Source: Eutypa lata
Taxonomy: Eukaryota > Ascomycota > Sordariomycetes > Xylariales > Diatrypaceae
DNA: 64,000 nucleotides
Reading direction: 5' to 3'
Assembly: GCA_022661535.1 (NCBI GenBank)
Contig: JAKULF010000004.1
Coordinates: forward strand, 5,270,001-5,334,000
In this document: positions 11,663 to 21,985 of the stretch, piece after piece
Numbering within the stretch: the stretch's first letter is position 1
Layout: each line of letters begins with the position of its first letter
Made by a program: the position numbers and the translations under genes
The notes under the pieces: generated by a model
What the model saw: only the letters and a program-made list of their open reading frames with translations
The model's database searches: none
What the model was told of the DNA's origin: nothing

Positions 11663-13390
11663 TCATGCATCAATCATACCCGTTTCACCCCTAGACCTAG
11701 CCATCGCCTGCTGCAAGCGTTCGTTCTCTTCAGCGCGAATGCGACTCCTCGCGGCTTCGAGCCTCTCGACCCCGGCGTCGATGGTCTCGATATGTACACT
11801 GAGGGGAATATCGGCGCGATCGGCAAGCAGCTCGGGGGCGGCGACACGATCGCGCAGGTCGCTCAGCTTGGCCTGGATGTCGCCGAGGTCGTGGACGAGG
11901 CCGACGAGCTGGGCGACGGCGGCGCCGCGCTGGGCCTCGATCTGCGTCAACAAACCGATCTGGGCGCCGAGGTTGTGCAGGCGCCGCGTATTGGCGCCCA
12001 CCAGGGTCCAGAGCGTCCACAGGATCTCGCTCTTCTCGGCGCGCACGGCGTTGCCGCCCGCCACGACGTGCTCGTTGATCAGCTCGAGGTGGTTCTCGGC
12101 CTGGCGGAGCTGGCGCAGCGCGGCCTGCGCCTCGACGATCAGGTTCGCGATCTTGTCGGACACGAGCGCCGTGTGCTCCACGTACTTGTCGAGGAGCGCG
12201 CGCTCGTCGAAGACGGCGGGCGTGAACGGCGAGAAGATCCACCCGCTCCAGCGGGACATGAGGTTGTTGTTGGCGTCGCGGGTGGCGGCCACCGAGTCGA
12301 TGAACCGCGACGTCCACCGGTTGATGCTGATCACGCTGTCGACGGCACTACCGACGTGCGTGTTAAACATCTGCAGGTCGTCGGCGACTTGGCGGATCGT
12401 CTCGATGTACTGATCAAACTCAGTGACGAGTTCGTGTCGGTTCGGCAGGTCGCTGAATTTCACCATCGTGCGCAGGTCTCGGACCGAAGCTTCCGACCGC
12501 TTCATCTCCATCGGGAGCGATACTCCGGCCGCCGAATCTTCCAGAACTTTCTCGAAGTCCGATTGTGCGGACATCAAGCCGTCAAACTCAACCTGCGTAC
12601 GGTTGACCGGATCCGGGACTATTTTAGGACAAAATGGCAGCTCTATCAACGAGGCTCCGGGTAGTCGACATAATGGAGACATGGATGCTGAGATGGATTC
12701 GGTGACTATGTTTTTGAAAACCATACCAGCACCAACACAGATGTATAAGGTCAGAAGGATAGCCAGAGGCCATCTGGAGTATCGAAGTGCCATGCCGAGA
12801 ACTGATAAGCACCAGGCTGCAGTATCGAATACAACCTCGGGAGCAGCAGCTCTGAATCTCTCGTATGGAGTGGATCGCAGCCTTCCTGGAGGTTCCTGTG
12901 GTTCATATCCATTTCGAAACTGGCGAACTGCGGGAGATCGCCTTTGTGGGCTTATACTAGTAATCTGCCCTCTATAACCTCTCCTCCGGATGGATTGTTG
13001 CATATCCTCCATTGTCGGTCGTATTGTCCTTGACGAATTACCAAGACTATGGGTTGGGCTCTGAACGTCAACTCTTGGCCAACGAAATTCTGGTACTGGG
13101 GTCTTCTCTTTGTCCGTGGACCCGTACCTTGTGGAAGCAAGTGATGGCTGGAAGGGCACACGTGTAATTAGACGATCATCATCAGCTTTATCTGCAATAT
13201 GACTAATGCTGTCCTGAGATGCGTCGCTGTAGCCCTGCGACGATGAAGATATCTGGGATGGGCCGCTTGATATAATAAGGTCGTCCTCATAAGGGTCTTG
13301 AACTATGGAGGTGTCAAAGCTGTCGTTTTCACCACCTTCGACCATGCGCCAAGAGCTTTCAATAGGAAGGCCACTCTGTTTCCTGGACAT
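11663..13390 (-). CDS. Single-pass membrane protein of unknown function
   Basis: Intronless frame of 575 codons. The first 200 residues are polar and disordered, rich in Ser/Arg/Pro. One strong transmembrane helix follows (LAILLTLYICVGAGMVFKNI, about residues 210-232). The remaining 340 residues are helical with heptad-like Leu/Ala spacing, for example DKIANLIVEAQAALRQLRQA and VERLEAARSRIRAEENERL. They look like a long coiled-coil domain on the other side of the membrane. There is no signal peptide, so a type II topology with a cytosolic or nucleoplasmic N-terminus is likely. I do not recognise the family and do not assign a function. GC-rich antisense frames in the 3' half are shadows. Confidence 0.7.
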   Translation of the reverse strand: MSRKQSGLPIESSWRMVEGGENDSFDTSIVQDPYEDDLIISSGPSQISSSSQGYSDASQDSISHIADKADDDRLITRVPFQPSLASTRYGSTDKEKTPVPEFRWPRVDVQSPTHSLGNSSRTIRPTMEDMQQSIRRRGYRGQITSISPQRRSPAVRQFRNGYEPQEPPGRLRSTPYERFRAAAPEVVFDTAAWCLSVLGMALRYSRWPLAILLTLYICVGAGMVFKNIVTESISASMSPLCRLPGASLIELPFCPKIVPDPVNRTQVEFDGLMSAQSDFEKVLEDSAAGVSLPMEMKRSEASVRDLRTMVKFSDLPNRHELVTEFDQYIETIRQVADDLQMFNTHVGSAVDSVISINRWTSRFIDSVAATRDANNNLMSRWSGWIFSPFTPAVFDERALLDKYVEHTALVSDKIANLIVEAQAALRQLRQAENHLELINEHVVAGGNAVRAEKSEILWTLWTLVGANTRRLHNLGAQIGLLTQIEAQRGAAVAQLVGLVHDLGDIQAKLSDLRDRVAAPELLADRADIPLSVHIETIDAGVERLEAARSRIRAEENERLQQAMARSRGETGMIDA

Positions 13391-14184
13391 CCTTATAATG
13401 CCTGCTTCGTAGTGTTGCCTAAATTTCTGCGCTCTTCCCTGCTTTTCGTCGTCCTGAGATGGAAAGCCTAAGTAGGTCGCAACTGAGATAGTCCAGTTGA
13501 GATGGTGCTGGATGCCTGAGACTACCTCAAGTTTGACTCAATAATATCTAGTTCTAATGATATATTGAAACAACACAGCACAAACATGGAATCCAGAGAC
13601 CTAAAGACGGTATCGGACCTTAAAGGAAAGTGGCGAAGCGCGGATAGAGAGATGATGAGGCAAACGCGATCCCTTTATACCCAACTGAATCTAAAGCTAT
13701 TCGAGTTTGAGCCTCATATACAGGGATATATATTTAAACCAGGGATGCATGACTCATAAAGTTAACAGAGGAATTCGTATGGACTAGGAGATATGTATGT
13801 GAAGAGTTCATCAATATCAGGCAGAGTTTAGCAGCGATAATAATGCATATATGGAGATAATGTAACTATCGTTTCGCCTCTTGAGATCGAAAGAATGACG
13901 TGAAATGTCCCGGTGACTCTAGGTCACATGAGGAAACTGAGCGCCAACGCATTCTATTATGATTGGCTAGACATCAGCTCGTAGCGCGGGCTGTAGGGCA
14001 AGTGATGGCGCTAATCTCCTTGGAGTAATCAACTTTCAGAGCTCTAGCAGCTTGGCAGCCTAGCGCCTAGTTCTTATCAATCTCCACCTAAGTTATTCTC
14101 ATACACATGAACTTTTGAGTATTTCACAAGAAATTATATAAATTCCGCCAGGTAACACCCGCTAGTTGATGATTGATAGGCGGC
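13391..14184. other. Divergent intergenic region
   Basis: Shared promoter region between the membrane-protein gene (minus) and the mitochondrial ThrRS gene (plus). No further gene or clear motif seen. Confidence 0.5.
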
Positions 14185-15693
14185 ATGCTCTTTCTAAGAG
14201 CAGTGAGGGTAGGGCCCCGGATATCCAGTCGATTGACTCAAGCACGGCACATTCCTAGACATGTACCTAGGGTTGTAGGACTTTCCAGCTGCCCCCAAAG
14301 AACATGTTCTTCCCACGCATCAAATTCCGAGATACCGAAGCCACCAGCCGATCATCGACAGCTCGGTGTCCAACAGGAACTATTTACAACCTCCATATAT
14401 AGCCCAGGATCTCCCATCCTCTTACCGAACGGTGCCCGAATATTCAACCGCCTCGTCGAATTTCTTCGGAAACAATATGTGCGCTATGGGTTCGACGAGG
14501 TTATTACGCCCACTATTTACAAAAAGGCGTTATGGGCGAAATCGGGCCATCTAGAGAACTACAGCGACGACATGTTTACGGTGACCAGTACATCCCCCTC
14601 GCGAACCGACCACACGGAAGCTGGCGAAGAGGACGAATATGGCCTGAAGCCTATGAATTGCCCAGGCCACTGCCTGATCTTCGCATCTCAACGGCGGAGC
14701 TATCGCGACCTACCAATCCGATATGCGGACTTCTCTCCTTTACACCGAAACGAGATATCAGGGGCTCTAAGCGGCTTGACACGAGTGCGACGGTTCCACC
14801 AAGACGATGGCCACATATTTTGCCGGCCGTCGCAAATCGAAGCGGAAATCAAGAAGACGCTCGACTTCGTTCGCGTTGTCTACACCACTTTCAAGTTGGG
14901 CCCCTTTCGCCTGGCCCTTTCGACCCGACCCGTAGATCACTACATCGGAACGGCCGAGGACTGGGACGGCGCCGAAAACGCGCTCAAGAGAGCATTAGAT
15001 GCGTCGGGGCAAGAATGGACTATGAACGAAGGCGATGGTGCATTCTATGGGCCCAAGATTGATATTGTCTTGAAAGATTCGGATGGCAAGGAGCACCAGA
15101 CTGCAACAATACAGCTGGATTTCCAGTTGCCAAAGCGCTTCGAGCTAGAGTACCAGGCACCGGCACCAGAGTTTGAGCGACGTGGAGAAGTCACGACAGA
15201 TCCCGAAAAGCTAGCCGAATCGGGCCCCGTCACCCCGGTTTTGATCCACAGAGCTGTCTTGGGCTCTGTCGAGAGATTGATGGCGCTCTTAATTGAGCAT
15301 TATGATGGGAAATGGCCGTTTTGGTTAAACCCGCGGCAGGTCATGATTCTTACCGTCAACGACAGTGAGCCTGTTCTAAGCTTAGCCACGCAGGCGCAGG
15401 ATATACTCATGGGTAGAGATGAGCCGGCAGATAGTCCATTGTCGAATCCGTCGCAATTGACGATCGACATCGATAGTAGTCGACGTAGCTTGCCCTTGAA
15501 AGTAAGGGAGGCAAAGTCAAAAGGGTATAGTGTCATTGTCACGGTCGGCCCAAGACAAGTTCCAAGCGGCACTCTCACTGTCGATACGGCGGGTCTTGAT
15601 GGTAACGGTGGGTCAACGGAGCACAAGCACGAAGAGATGACTCCGAGTGCTCTACTTGATTTCCTGAAGACTAAAATCGCTTCCTACCAATAA
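14185..15693 (+). CDS. Mitochondrial threonyl-tRNA synthetase
   Basis: Charges mitochondrial tRNA-Thr. One exon; ATG at 14185 gives 502 aa beginning MLFLRAVRVGPRISSRLTQA, an Arg-rich, acid-free presequence typical of matrix targeting. The class II core is complete. The motif 1 region is around VEFLRKQYVRYGFDEVITP. The ThrRS signature MNCPGHCLIF carries a zinc-ligand Cys. Motif 2 is RVRRFHQDDGHIFC, and motif 3 is HRAVLGSVERLMALLIEHY. The C-terminal anticodon-binding domain follows (WLNPRQVMILTV onward). There is no N-terminal TGS/editing domain, as is usual for fungal mitochondrial ThrRS, so this is not the cytosolic enzyme. The frame is open upstream only through a TTG, and the ATG is the sensible start. 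Confidence 0.95.
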   Translation: MLFLRAVRVGPRISSRLTQARHIPRHVPRVVGLSSCPQRTCSSHASNSEIPKPPADHRQLGVQQELFTTSIYSPGSPILLPNGARIFNRLVEFLRKQYVRYGFDEVITPTIYKKALWAKSGHLENYSDDMFTVTSTSPSRTDHTEAGEEDEYGLKPMNCPGHCLIFASQRRSYRDLPIRYADFSPLHRNEISGALSGLTRVRRFHQDDGHIFCRPSQIEAEIKKTLDFVRVVYTTFKLGPFRLALSTRPVDHYIGTAEDWDGAENALKRALDASGQEWTMNEGDGAFYGPKIDIVLKDSDGKEHQTATIQLDFQLPKRFELEYQAPAPEFERRGEVTTDPEKLAESGPVTPVLIHRAVLGSVERLMALLIEHYDGKWPFWLNPRQVMILTVNDSEPVLSLATQAQDILMGRDEPADSPLSNPSQLTIDIDSSRRSLPLKVREAKSKGYSVIVTVGPRQVPSGTLTVDTAGLDGNGGSTEHKHEEMTPSALLDFLKTKIASYQ

Positions 15694-15814
15694 CCACAAC
15701 AAACCTAGAATATAGGGAAGTAAAAAAAAGACACGCTTGTATAATACATGTAGAATAGCTGTGCTCCTAAAAAGAAACCCGTCGTGATGGAGATGGTCTC
15801 AGGAGCAGATTTAA

Positions 15815-16436
15815 CTAGAAGCTGTCGTCTCTAGTGCCAAACCCCGTGTTTCCGGCGTTCGAACCAGGACCTTGGCCGGGGCCAGTCTGATCAATGCCCA
15901 ATGGGTAGTATTGCCCCCCTACGTCCTTCTTAACTGCGTTCTGCTTATCCTCAAGTATCTTGAGGGAATTGAGGGCCCTTGGAGAGAATAAGTCAGATTG
16001 ATGTCGATGTAAATGAGCTATAGCTCAGGTAGGATAGTGTTTACTCCTTGTATTTATCCTCTACGACCCGTCCGTCAGCCTCGAGACGTAGGATTATATC
16101 GCGGCGCTGTTCCAGTTGCTCTTTCATGTACTCCACCGTCTTCTTGAGGACTAGGCCTTCCGAGCGCCCTTGTCCCTCAAGGCCGGGCACTAGGTCACAG
16201 AGGCGGTCGAAGCCGGCTCGTATGGCTTCGCGTCGCTTCTGCTCTGGTAGTTGTTAAGATGTTAGTTTCGGGTTAATAGTAACACAGCTCATTTTTAGGA
16301 CCAGTTAATTCTTACCAGATGCGATGTGATTCTGCTTCTTCTCTTCCTCTGTGAGACGGGGCTTCGTATCATCTGCCGCGCCCTGGAGATTTGGGTTGGA
16401 TCCCTCGGGGGGTGAGCTGGAGCTAGGTCCGGACAT
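15815..16436 (-). CDS. Basic helix-loop-helix protein, Ino4-like
   Basis: Probable bHLH transcription factor of the Ino4 type, which in yeast pairs with Ino2 to control phospholipid genes. Model on the minus strand: 16436-16316, 16243-16045, 15977-15815; 160 aa. The basic region crosses the first intron: NHIASG joins EQKRREAIRAGFDRL, giving the H-E-R contact residues of E-box binders. Helix 1 is AIRAGFDRLCDLVPG, the loop contains GLEGQGRSEG, and helix 2 is LVLKKTVEYMKEQLEQRRDI. It continues into a Leu-containing coil. The third exon adds a short Gly/Asn-rich tail ending TRDDSF. Introns are 72 and 67 nt. The small size (about 160 aa) fits the Pezizomycotina Ino4-like family. Confidence 0.85.
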
Positions 16437-17225
16437 TGTGATCGGCCGGGGTAGTCTATTCGAACGAATGTTTATGTAGTATACCAATAAATCACTAGCT
16501 GGTATTGAAGCTCCAAGAACGGATTTAAGATGCTGTTGTTTGATAATAATCAACGTGCTCGACTTTGAATGGAATGACTTTGGCGATGTTTATGTATGAG
16601 ACAGGATACGGAGTACATGATATTAAACATTATGTCCTGAGAAATCCTGACATGTATGTAGGTAGCTAAAGAGGGGAAACTAAGTCGGTATGTCTTTACT
16701 TCATTATGAAGGTTTCGCAATATTCCAAAATGAAACAGAAGTTACGATGCGACTTAAGTTTCAAGGTTAAGTCGTAGATTTAGAAGGAAAAGAAAGAAGC
16801 AAGAAGCATGTGATGCGACGTCAGGCCCCGCCTAGCATGAGGCTACATACTTACGACGACCCCCTGTACACCCACGACTCAGGAGCACATGCTAGCCCCA
16901 CTTAGTTTCACTAGGGGCAGAAGAGGCTCTATCAGCTCTGTATTATGTAATATGAGAGCTTCTTGTGTGTACCTAGTTAGTTACCTAAGCTGCTAAGGTA
17001 GACGGCCAGTGACGCAAGTGCCGCCGGGACGTCTGGGACCTGCATCCAACCCCACCATCCATTTCAAATACCCTCCCTAACCAACCTCTTCAGATTCAGG
17101 GGGTTTATTTTTAAAACAAGACAAGAATAGTATTCACAAGAACATTCTTAATAGAATCCTTCTTTTCTCCTCCATCAAAAGTCAAGATTCGATTGTGACG
17201 ACTCGACTCCCTCCCCGCTAAAACA
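16437..17225. other. Divergent intergenic region
   Basis: Between the bHLH gene (minus) and the Maf gene (plus). Promoter sequence for both; pyrimidine-rich stretch just before the Maf start. No gene seen. Confidence 0.5.
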
Positions 17226-18323
17226 ATGGACGAAAAGCAACCCCTCATGTCCGACGACAAGACATCGACGATGCCCTCCGAACCGCCACCGTCCTACATC
17301 ACAGCGGCGCGCGAGCACGGGATCCGCCTTCGGCAATCGGCACCGATCCGGAAAGGGGGCGCGGCACCACTACCGGCACCGCTACCGGCGGGTCCCCCCC
17401 AGCCCCTCGAGCTGCCCATCGTCCAGTACATGAAGACGCACCGGGTGATCCTGGCGTCAGCGTCTCCCCGACGGCGCGCCATGTTCGCCCAGCTGGGGCT
17501 CAGCAACATCGAGGTCCGCGCGAGCACGAAGCCCGAGGACCTGTCGAAGACGGAGCTGGGCCCCTTCGGGTACGTGGCCGGCACGGCCCGCCAGAAGGCC
17601 CTCGATGTCTATCAGACGACCATCGCGGAGCTGGTGGAGGCGGTAGAGAGCAAGACTCAGGCTGAGGAGGAAGAAGAGGAAGGAGATGACGACGAAGATG
17701 ATACGACGGGAGATAGCACAGAAGACGCAGCCGCAGCGGGAAAGAAGACCACGACGGGAAACAAGAAGAACAGCAACAACAACAACAACAACAACAACAA
17801 CAGGAAAAGCCAGATAAAACAACCCCACCCAGGCGGCGACCCGGACCTCGTGATCGCGGCGGACACGGTGATCGTGACGCGGGACGGGCAGATCCTGGAG
17901 AAGCCGGCGTCGGCGGCGGCGCACGCGCGGATGCTGCGGCACCTGCGCGACACGCGCGCCCACAAGGTCCTGACGGCCGTGTGCGCCGTGGCCCCGCGTG
18001 CTGACGCCCAGCACCCCGGCTACGAGATGCGGACGCACGTCGAGGAGACGCGGGTCCTGTTCGCGCGGGAGTCCGACGGCTTGCCCGACGATGTCATCGA
18101 TTCGTATGTGCGGTCCAGGGAGGGCGCCGATAAGGCCGGTGGGTATGCGATCCAGGGCGTGGGCGGCATGTTGCTGGTCGAGAAGGTCGAGGGGAGCGTC
18201 GATAATGTGGTCGGGTTGCCCATGAGGAAGTGTCTCGCGCTCTGCGAGAAGGTGGTTTTTAAGCAGGGCGTCGGTGAGGAGGATAGTGAAGCGGAGAGTG
18301 ATGAAGGGGAGGGAGACTGGTGA
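17226..18323 (+). CDS. Maf-type nucleoside triphosphate pyrophosphatase with low-complexity insert
   Basis: Maf/HAM1-like proteins hydrolyse non-canonical or UTP/dTTP-type nucleotides to the monophosphate and pyrophosphate. Single exon, 365 aa. The N-terminal 70 residues are a Pro-rich extension. The Maf fold opens with VILASASPRRRAMFAQLGL (the SxRR phosphate-binding motif). It continues with DLVIAADTVIVTRDGQILEKP (catalytic Asp) and ends with GGYAIQGVGGMLLVEKVEGSVDNVVGLP. Between the first two blocks, residues about 140-200 form an acidic run followed by an Asn tract encoded by AAC repeats. Such a spacer is unusual for this compact enzyme and probably loops out of the fold. The C-terminus is Glu-rich. 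Substrate cannot be told from sequence. Confidence 0.88.
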   Translation: MDEKQPLMSDDKTSTMPSEPPPSYITAAREHGIRLRQSAPIRKGGAAPLPAPLPAGPPQPLELPIVQYMKTHRVILASASPRRRAMFAQLGLSNIEVRASTKPEDLSKTELGPFGYVAGTARQKALDVYQTTIAELVEAVESKTQAEEEEEEGDDDEDDTTGDSTEDAAAAGKKTTTGNKKNSNNNNNNNNNRKSQIKQPHPGGDPDLVIAADTVIVTRDGQILEKPASAAAHARMLRHLRDTRAHKVLTAVCAVAPRADAQHPGYEMRTHVEETRVLFARESDGLPDDVIDSYVRSREGADKAGGYAIQGVGGMLLVEKVEGSVDNVVGLPMRKCLALCEKVVFKQGVGEEDSEAESDEGEGDW

Positions 18324-18821
18324 GGTGGTGGGGTGGCGAACCGTAATGGGGAGAGGGAGAGGGGAGAGATGGTGAAACCGGCGGAAGCACGTAAAATGCG
18401 GCGTGGTCTGGGGTAAGGAAATCTTCTGCGTAATTTGTCGGTCAGACTTCAAAGGATATGGGATCTCGGCCTTTCGAGACTCCACCGGTACATTTCTGGG
18501 CGTGACTGAAAACGAAAGGGGGGAAATGATGAGCACATAGAACCTGGACTAATGAACATGCTTATAGATCAAGAACCAATAGGGGAATAATCAAGATATC
18601 AAATCAGAGTTTCAATTTACCAACACATGTTGAGGCTTACTCGTTCACTGTGCCTACTTTATCATGTGTATCCCATGTAGGATATATAGCCACTTGACAG
18701 TCTGGCATAACTTATTCATCATTCATTACGCAAGTTCCTGGGTGCGGGCTAATCTACAAGTCTCCTCCGTCTGCCTAGTTACTCGACCGCTTAAGCGTGG
18801 ATTCATTCCCTAAAGGCAAAC
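18324..18821. other. Convergent intergenic region
   Basis: Between 3' ends of the Maf gene (plus) and the SDR gene (minus). No gene or notable motif. Confidence 0.5.
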
Positions 18822-19857
18822 TCAATCTCCCAACGGATACGCATGCAACACCTGCCCGTAATAGAGCTCCGAGTCCTTGGAAGCAAGGAACACGAAGCTA
18901 GGAGCCACCTCGCTCGGCTGTCCAGGCCGACCCAGCTGCGACTTCTGCCCAAAGCCCTCCATATCCTCAGCAGGGCGGGACGCGGGCTGCAACGGCGTGT
19001 GCACGGGACCAGGAGCCACCGCATTAACACGGATGCCCTTCTCGACCAGCTGCTTCGCGAGGGAGCGCGTGAACGAAACGATAGCGCCCTTGGTGGCGGC
19101 ATAATCCACCATCGCCTTGGTACCGCGAAACGCGACGGTCGAAGCGGTATTGATGATGCTGCCGCCCTTCCGCATGTGCGGTACGGCGTACTTGGTCACG
19201 GCGAACATCTGCAGGATGTTGCTGCGGAACGTGCTCTCGACGGCGTCCAGGTCGATCTCCGCGATGTCCGCGCACATCACCTGCTTCGAGGCGTTGTTCA
19301 CCAGCACGTGGATCGTGTCGCCGAACCGGTCCACGTGCTGCTGCACTGCCCGCCGGCACGTCTCGTTGTCCATCATGTCGCCGGCGATGAGAAGACATGC
19401 GCGCCCTTCGTTCTCGACGAGCCGCTGCGTCTCTTTGGCGTCTTCCTGCTCCTCGGGCAGGTACACGATGCTGACGTCGGACCCCTCGCGCGCGAAGAGC
19501 GTCGCTACGGAGCGGCCGATGCCCGAGCTACGGATCCGGTTAGCTAGGGTGTCTCGTTTCCAAACGATTTAGTAAGGGAGTGGATAGATAGACGTACTCG
19601 CCGCCTGTGATGAGCGCATTGTTGCCCGCGAGTTTCTTGGCGGGTTTGTACTCGGTAAATCCATCCTTGCCCTCGAGCTTTGTGGGCTCGCTTGATGGCT
19701 TCATGTTCTTCTCTAGGCTATAAGATGATTAGCATGCCTGCGTTGACCTTTTTAAATGTTTGGTAGGCATCGTCATGTCTATGTGATCAACTCACCCAGG
19801 CAGGTCCTGAGCCTGCTTCTCAGGGACAGGTTTGAATTCGCCGTGTGATGCCGACAT
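18822..19857 (-). CDS. Short-chain dehydrogenase/reductase, stress-type
   Basis: NAD(P)-dependent oxidoreductase resembling the 'glucose and ribitol dehydrogenase/general stress protein 39' branch of classical SDRs. Model on the minus strand: 19857-19796, 19717-19598, 19527-18822; 295 aa. The polar N-terminal extension (MSASHGEFKPVPEKQAQDLP) is typical of that branch. The Rossmann motif TGGDSGIG is rebuilt exactly across the second intron. Later motifs are NNAS, the active-site Ser in SIINTAST, and YAATK (Tyr and Lys). The following VNAVAPGPVHTPL is characteristic. No targeting signal is visible. Substrate unknown. It lies outside the polyketide cluster and shows no shared motif with it. Confidence 0.88.
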
Positions 19858-20789
19858 TTTAGAGGGTATCGTCTAGGTTTAAGTACGCGAGAGTCTGGGT
19901 TTCAAGGAATTGAATTGAATATGAAGACAACAATTAGCCTCTAGGTCGCGGCTGTGGAAGTGTTTATATTTACTTGCGCAGGTGCGTGTTAGTCAAATGC
20001 GTGATGTTGATGTATCTGTGACGTCAGGCAAACCAGAGATGGCAAATTACCTACATACCTGCCCGTTCGAAATGATGCGTATAAACTGTAATAATCGGTT
20101 GCCTGAGTGTTACACGCCCCAGTCCAGCTAATATATTAGAATATTCACACAAGGTATTGCACTATCCGTTGTGTACTGGAAAAATAATAAGTTTGATATG
20201 TTGAAGTACTTATGTACAACCAGGGGATTCCGTTGGCTGTCTTATGTAGGTGCCTACCTTATGTACATACTAGATTATCCCACAGTACCTACTATGTTAC
20301 TTCCCATGCCATCTAGAATTGAAAATGCCGTGAAATATTTATTATATGCAATTACTTTTTCATAGGCAAGCCCAGTTGTGGCCAAGACTTGTATTGTTAC
20401 CGCAAACAGCCGGGTTGGTTAATGGCCTGCTTCCATCCAGCCACGCGGTTCCGTAGGACGAACGGCTTTTCGGGACTCTCAATAAGCTCAATACCGATTT
20501 CTTGCTTAACTCCTTTAAATTAGAATAACGCAATATTCTTTCATACATAGACTTTACCGTTGTTGCACAATGAGCACCAAGCTTTCATACGATTGAACTT
20601 CATATTTTTGATGTCTTATTAGACGTGTATATTACGCGCTGCAGTTTGAATATATTTGATGTTAAATGAAGAACAAGATGGTAACTGTGTTTACATGTTC
20701 ATGAAGTTATATAATCTTTTAGGTAGTTGGCTCCCTGGGGGTCATTGCGGAAAGGGTGGTTTAGATCCTTTGGTTATACTTTTCTTTTT
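19858..20789. other. Intergenic before AT-rich tract
   Basis: Upstream side of the SDR gene. Composition becomes steadily more AT-rich towards 20790. No gene seen. Confidence 0.5.
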
Positions 20790-21500
20790 ATCGGTTAATA
20801 TAGACTTTGTAAGATTAATAAGTTATTAGTAAATGATAAGGTTAAAAATAATTTAATAATATTAATTATTTATTTTATATTAATTAATAATATTAATTAA
20901 TATATTAATATTATTAATATAATTAATATATATATTTATTAATAAATTATATATTAAATTAAATATTATATATATAAATTATTATATAAATGTATTAAAT
21001 TTATAATTAAATTTATAATTTATTATTTTAAAGTTATTATTATTATTATTATATAATTATTATAAATATAATTTTTAATATTTTAATTAAATTTATTAAA
21101 TTTATTTATTAAATTTATTTATAAAACTTAAAGTATTAATATAATAATAAATAAATTAATAAAAAAAATATCGTAAAATATATAATAATAAGTTATATAT
21201 TCGTATAATTAATAATTAAAATATTATATAAAAGTGAAATTTTTATTATTAAATTTATTAATATAAAATCGAAATAATTATATAAATATATATTTTATAT
21301 ATTAATATTTTAATTAATTATAACTTAAGTTTCGATTAAATCGTTTACGTAATATTAATATATTAATAATATTAATATTAATATAATTTTATTAATTAAT
21401 TAATGTTAATATTTAAAAACTTAATATTAATTAATGCGTTAATATTATTAAATTGTTTTTAATCTTAATAAATAAGAAACCTTAAAGATCTAGTAATAAA
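20790..21500. repeat. Extremely AT-rich tract, RIP signature
   Basis: About 700 bp almost entirely of A and T. In 20821-21480 I find no CA dinucleotide on the plus strand and only a handful of TG. The few remaining C/G bases sit mostly in CG or CT context (TCG, ACG, GCG). Repeat-induced point mutation changes CpA to TpA, so total loss of CpA with survival of CpG is its saturated end state. The original sequence cannot be recognised. Another view is a simple AT isochore block, but the CpA loss favours RIP. Confidence 0.75.
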
Positions 21501-21985
21501 TTTCTAATTTGTATAAGCTAAATAACAACCCGTCTTTTGTAAGAAGGGATGGCTGCCTTTTATTCACGGCCGAGAAAAGGAGAACGTTAAATAAAATGTT
21601 TCTAAAAACCAACCGATCAAGGGAGACTACCCCTACGCGAACTAGAGACCAGTACACTTATACCAATGTTTCCCCCCTGAACAACCCATTTACTTCCATA
21701 AACTATGTTCTATCGATGCACCGTAAGCAATTGACTGTTGGTTTCTACTTTGAAATCTTCCTCTTTTTGAATCCTCGCCATGAATTATTTTCTATTAGTA
21801 TACATTGTCTCTCCTCCAGCAGACCAACTTGACCAAATAGCTGACACAATGACAAACGACGGGATAAGAAAGTTCGAATGTGGTACACCCTGTGTTTTTT
21901 ATTGAATATCCGGTATTCCATACGGGGTACTGCGTGATAATGTGTGGACTGGAGCTCCAATGGAAACCCCGTTGGCAGGAAGGTA

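Noticed and set aside
11654..12664. 336-codon plus-strand frame opposite the membrane-protein gene
   Set aside because: Mirror of a GC-rich coding region; its translation is Asp/Val/Arg-rich without a recognisable fold.
17457..18536. 359-codon antisense frame opposite the Maf gene
   Set aside because: The plus strand encodes clear Maf motifs; the antisense product is low-complexity Val/Leu/Arg.
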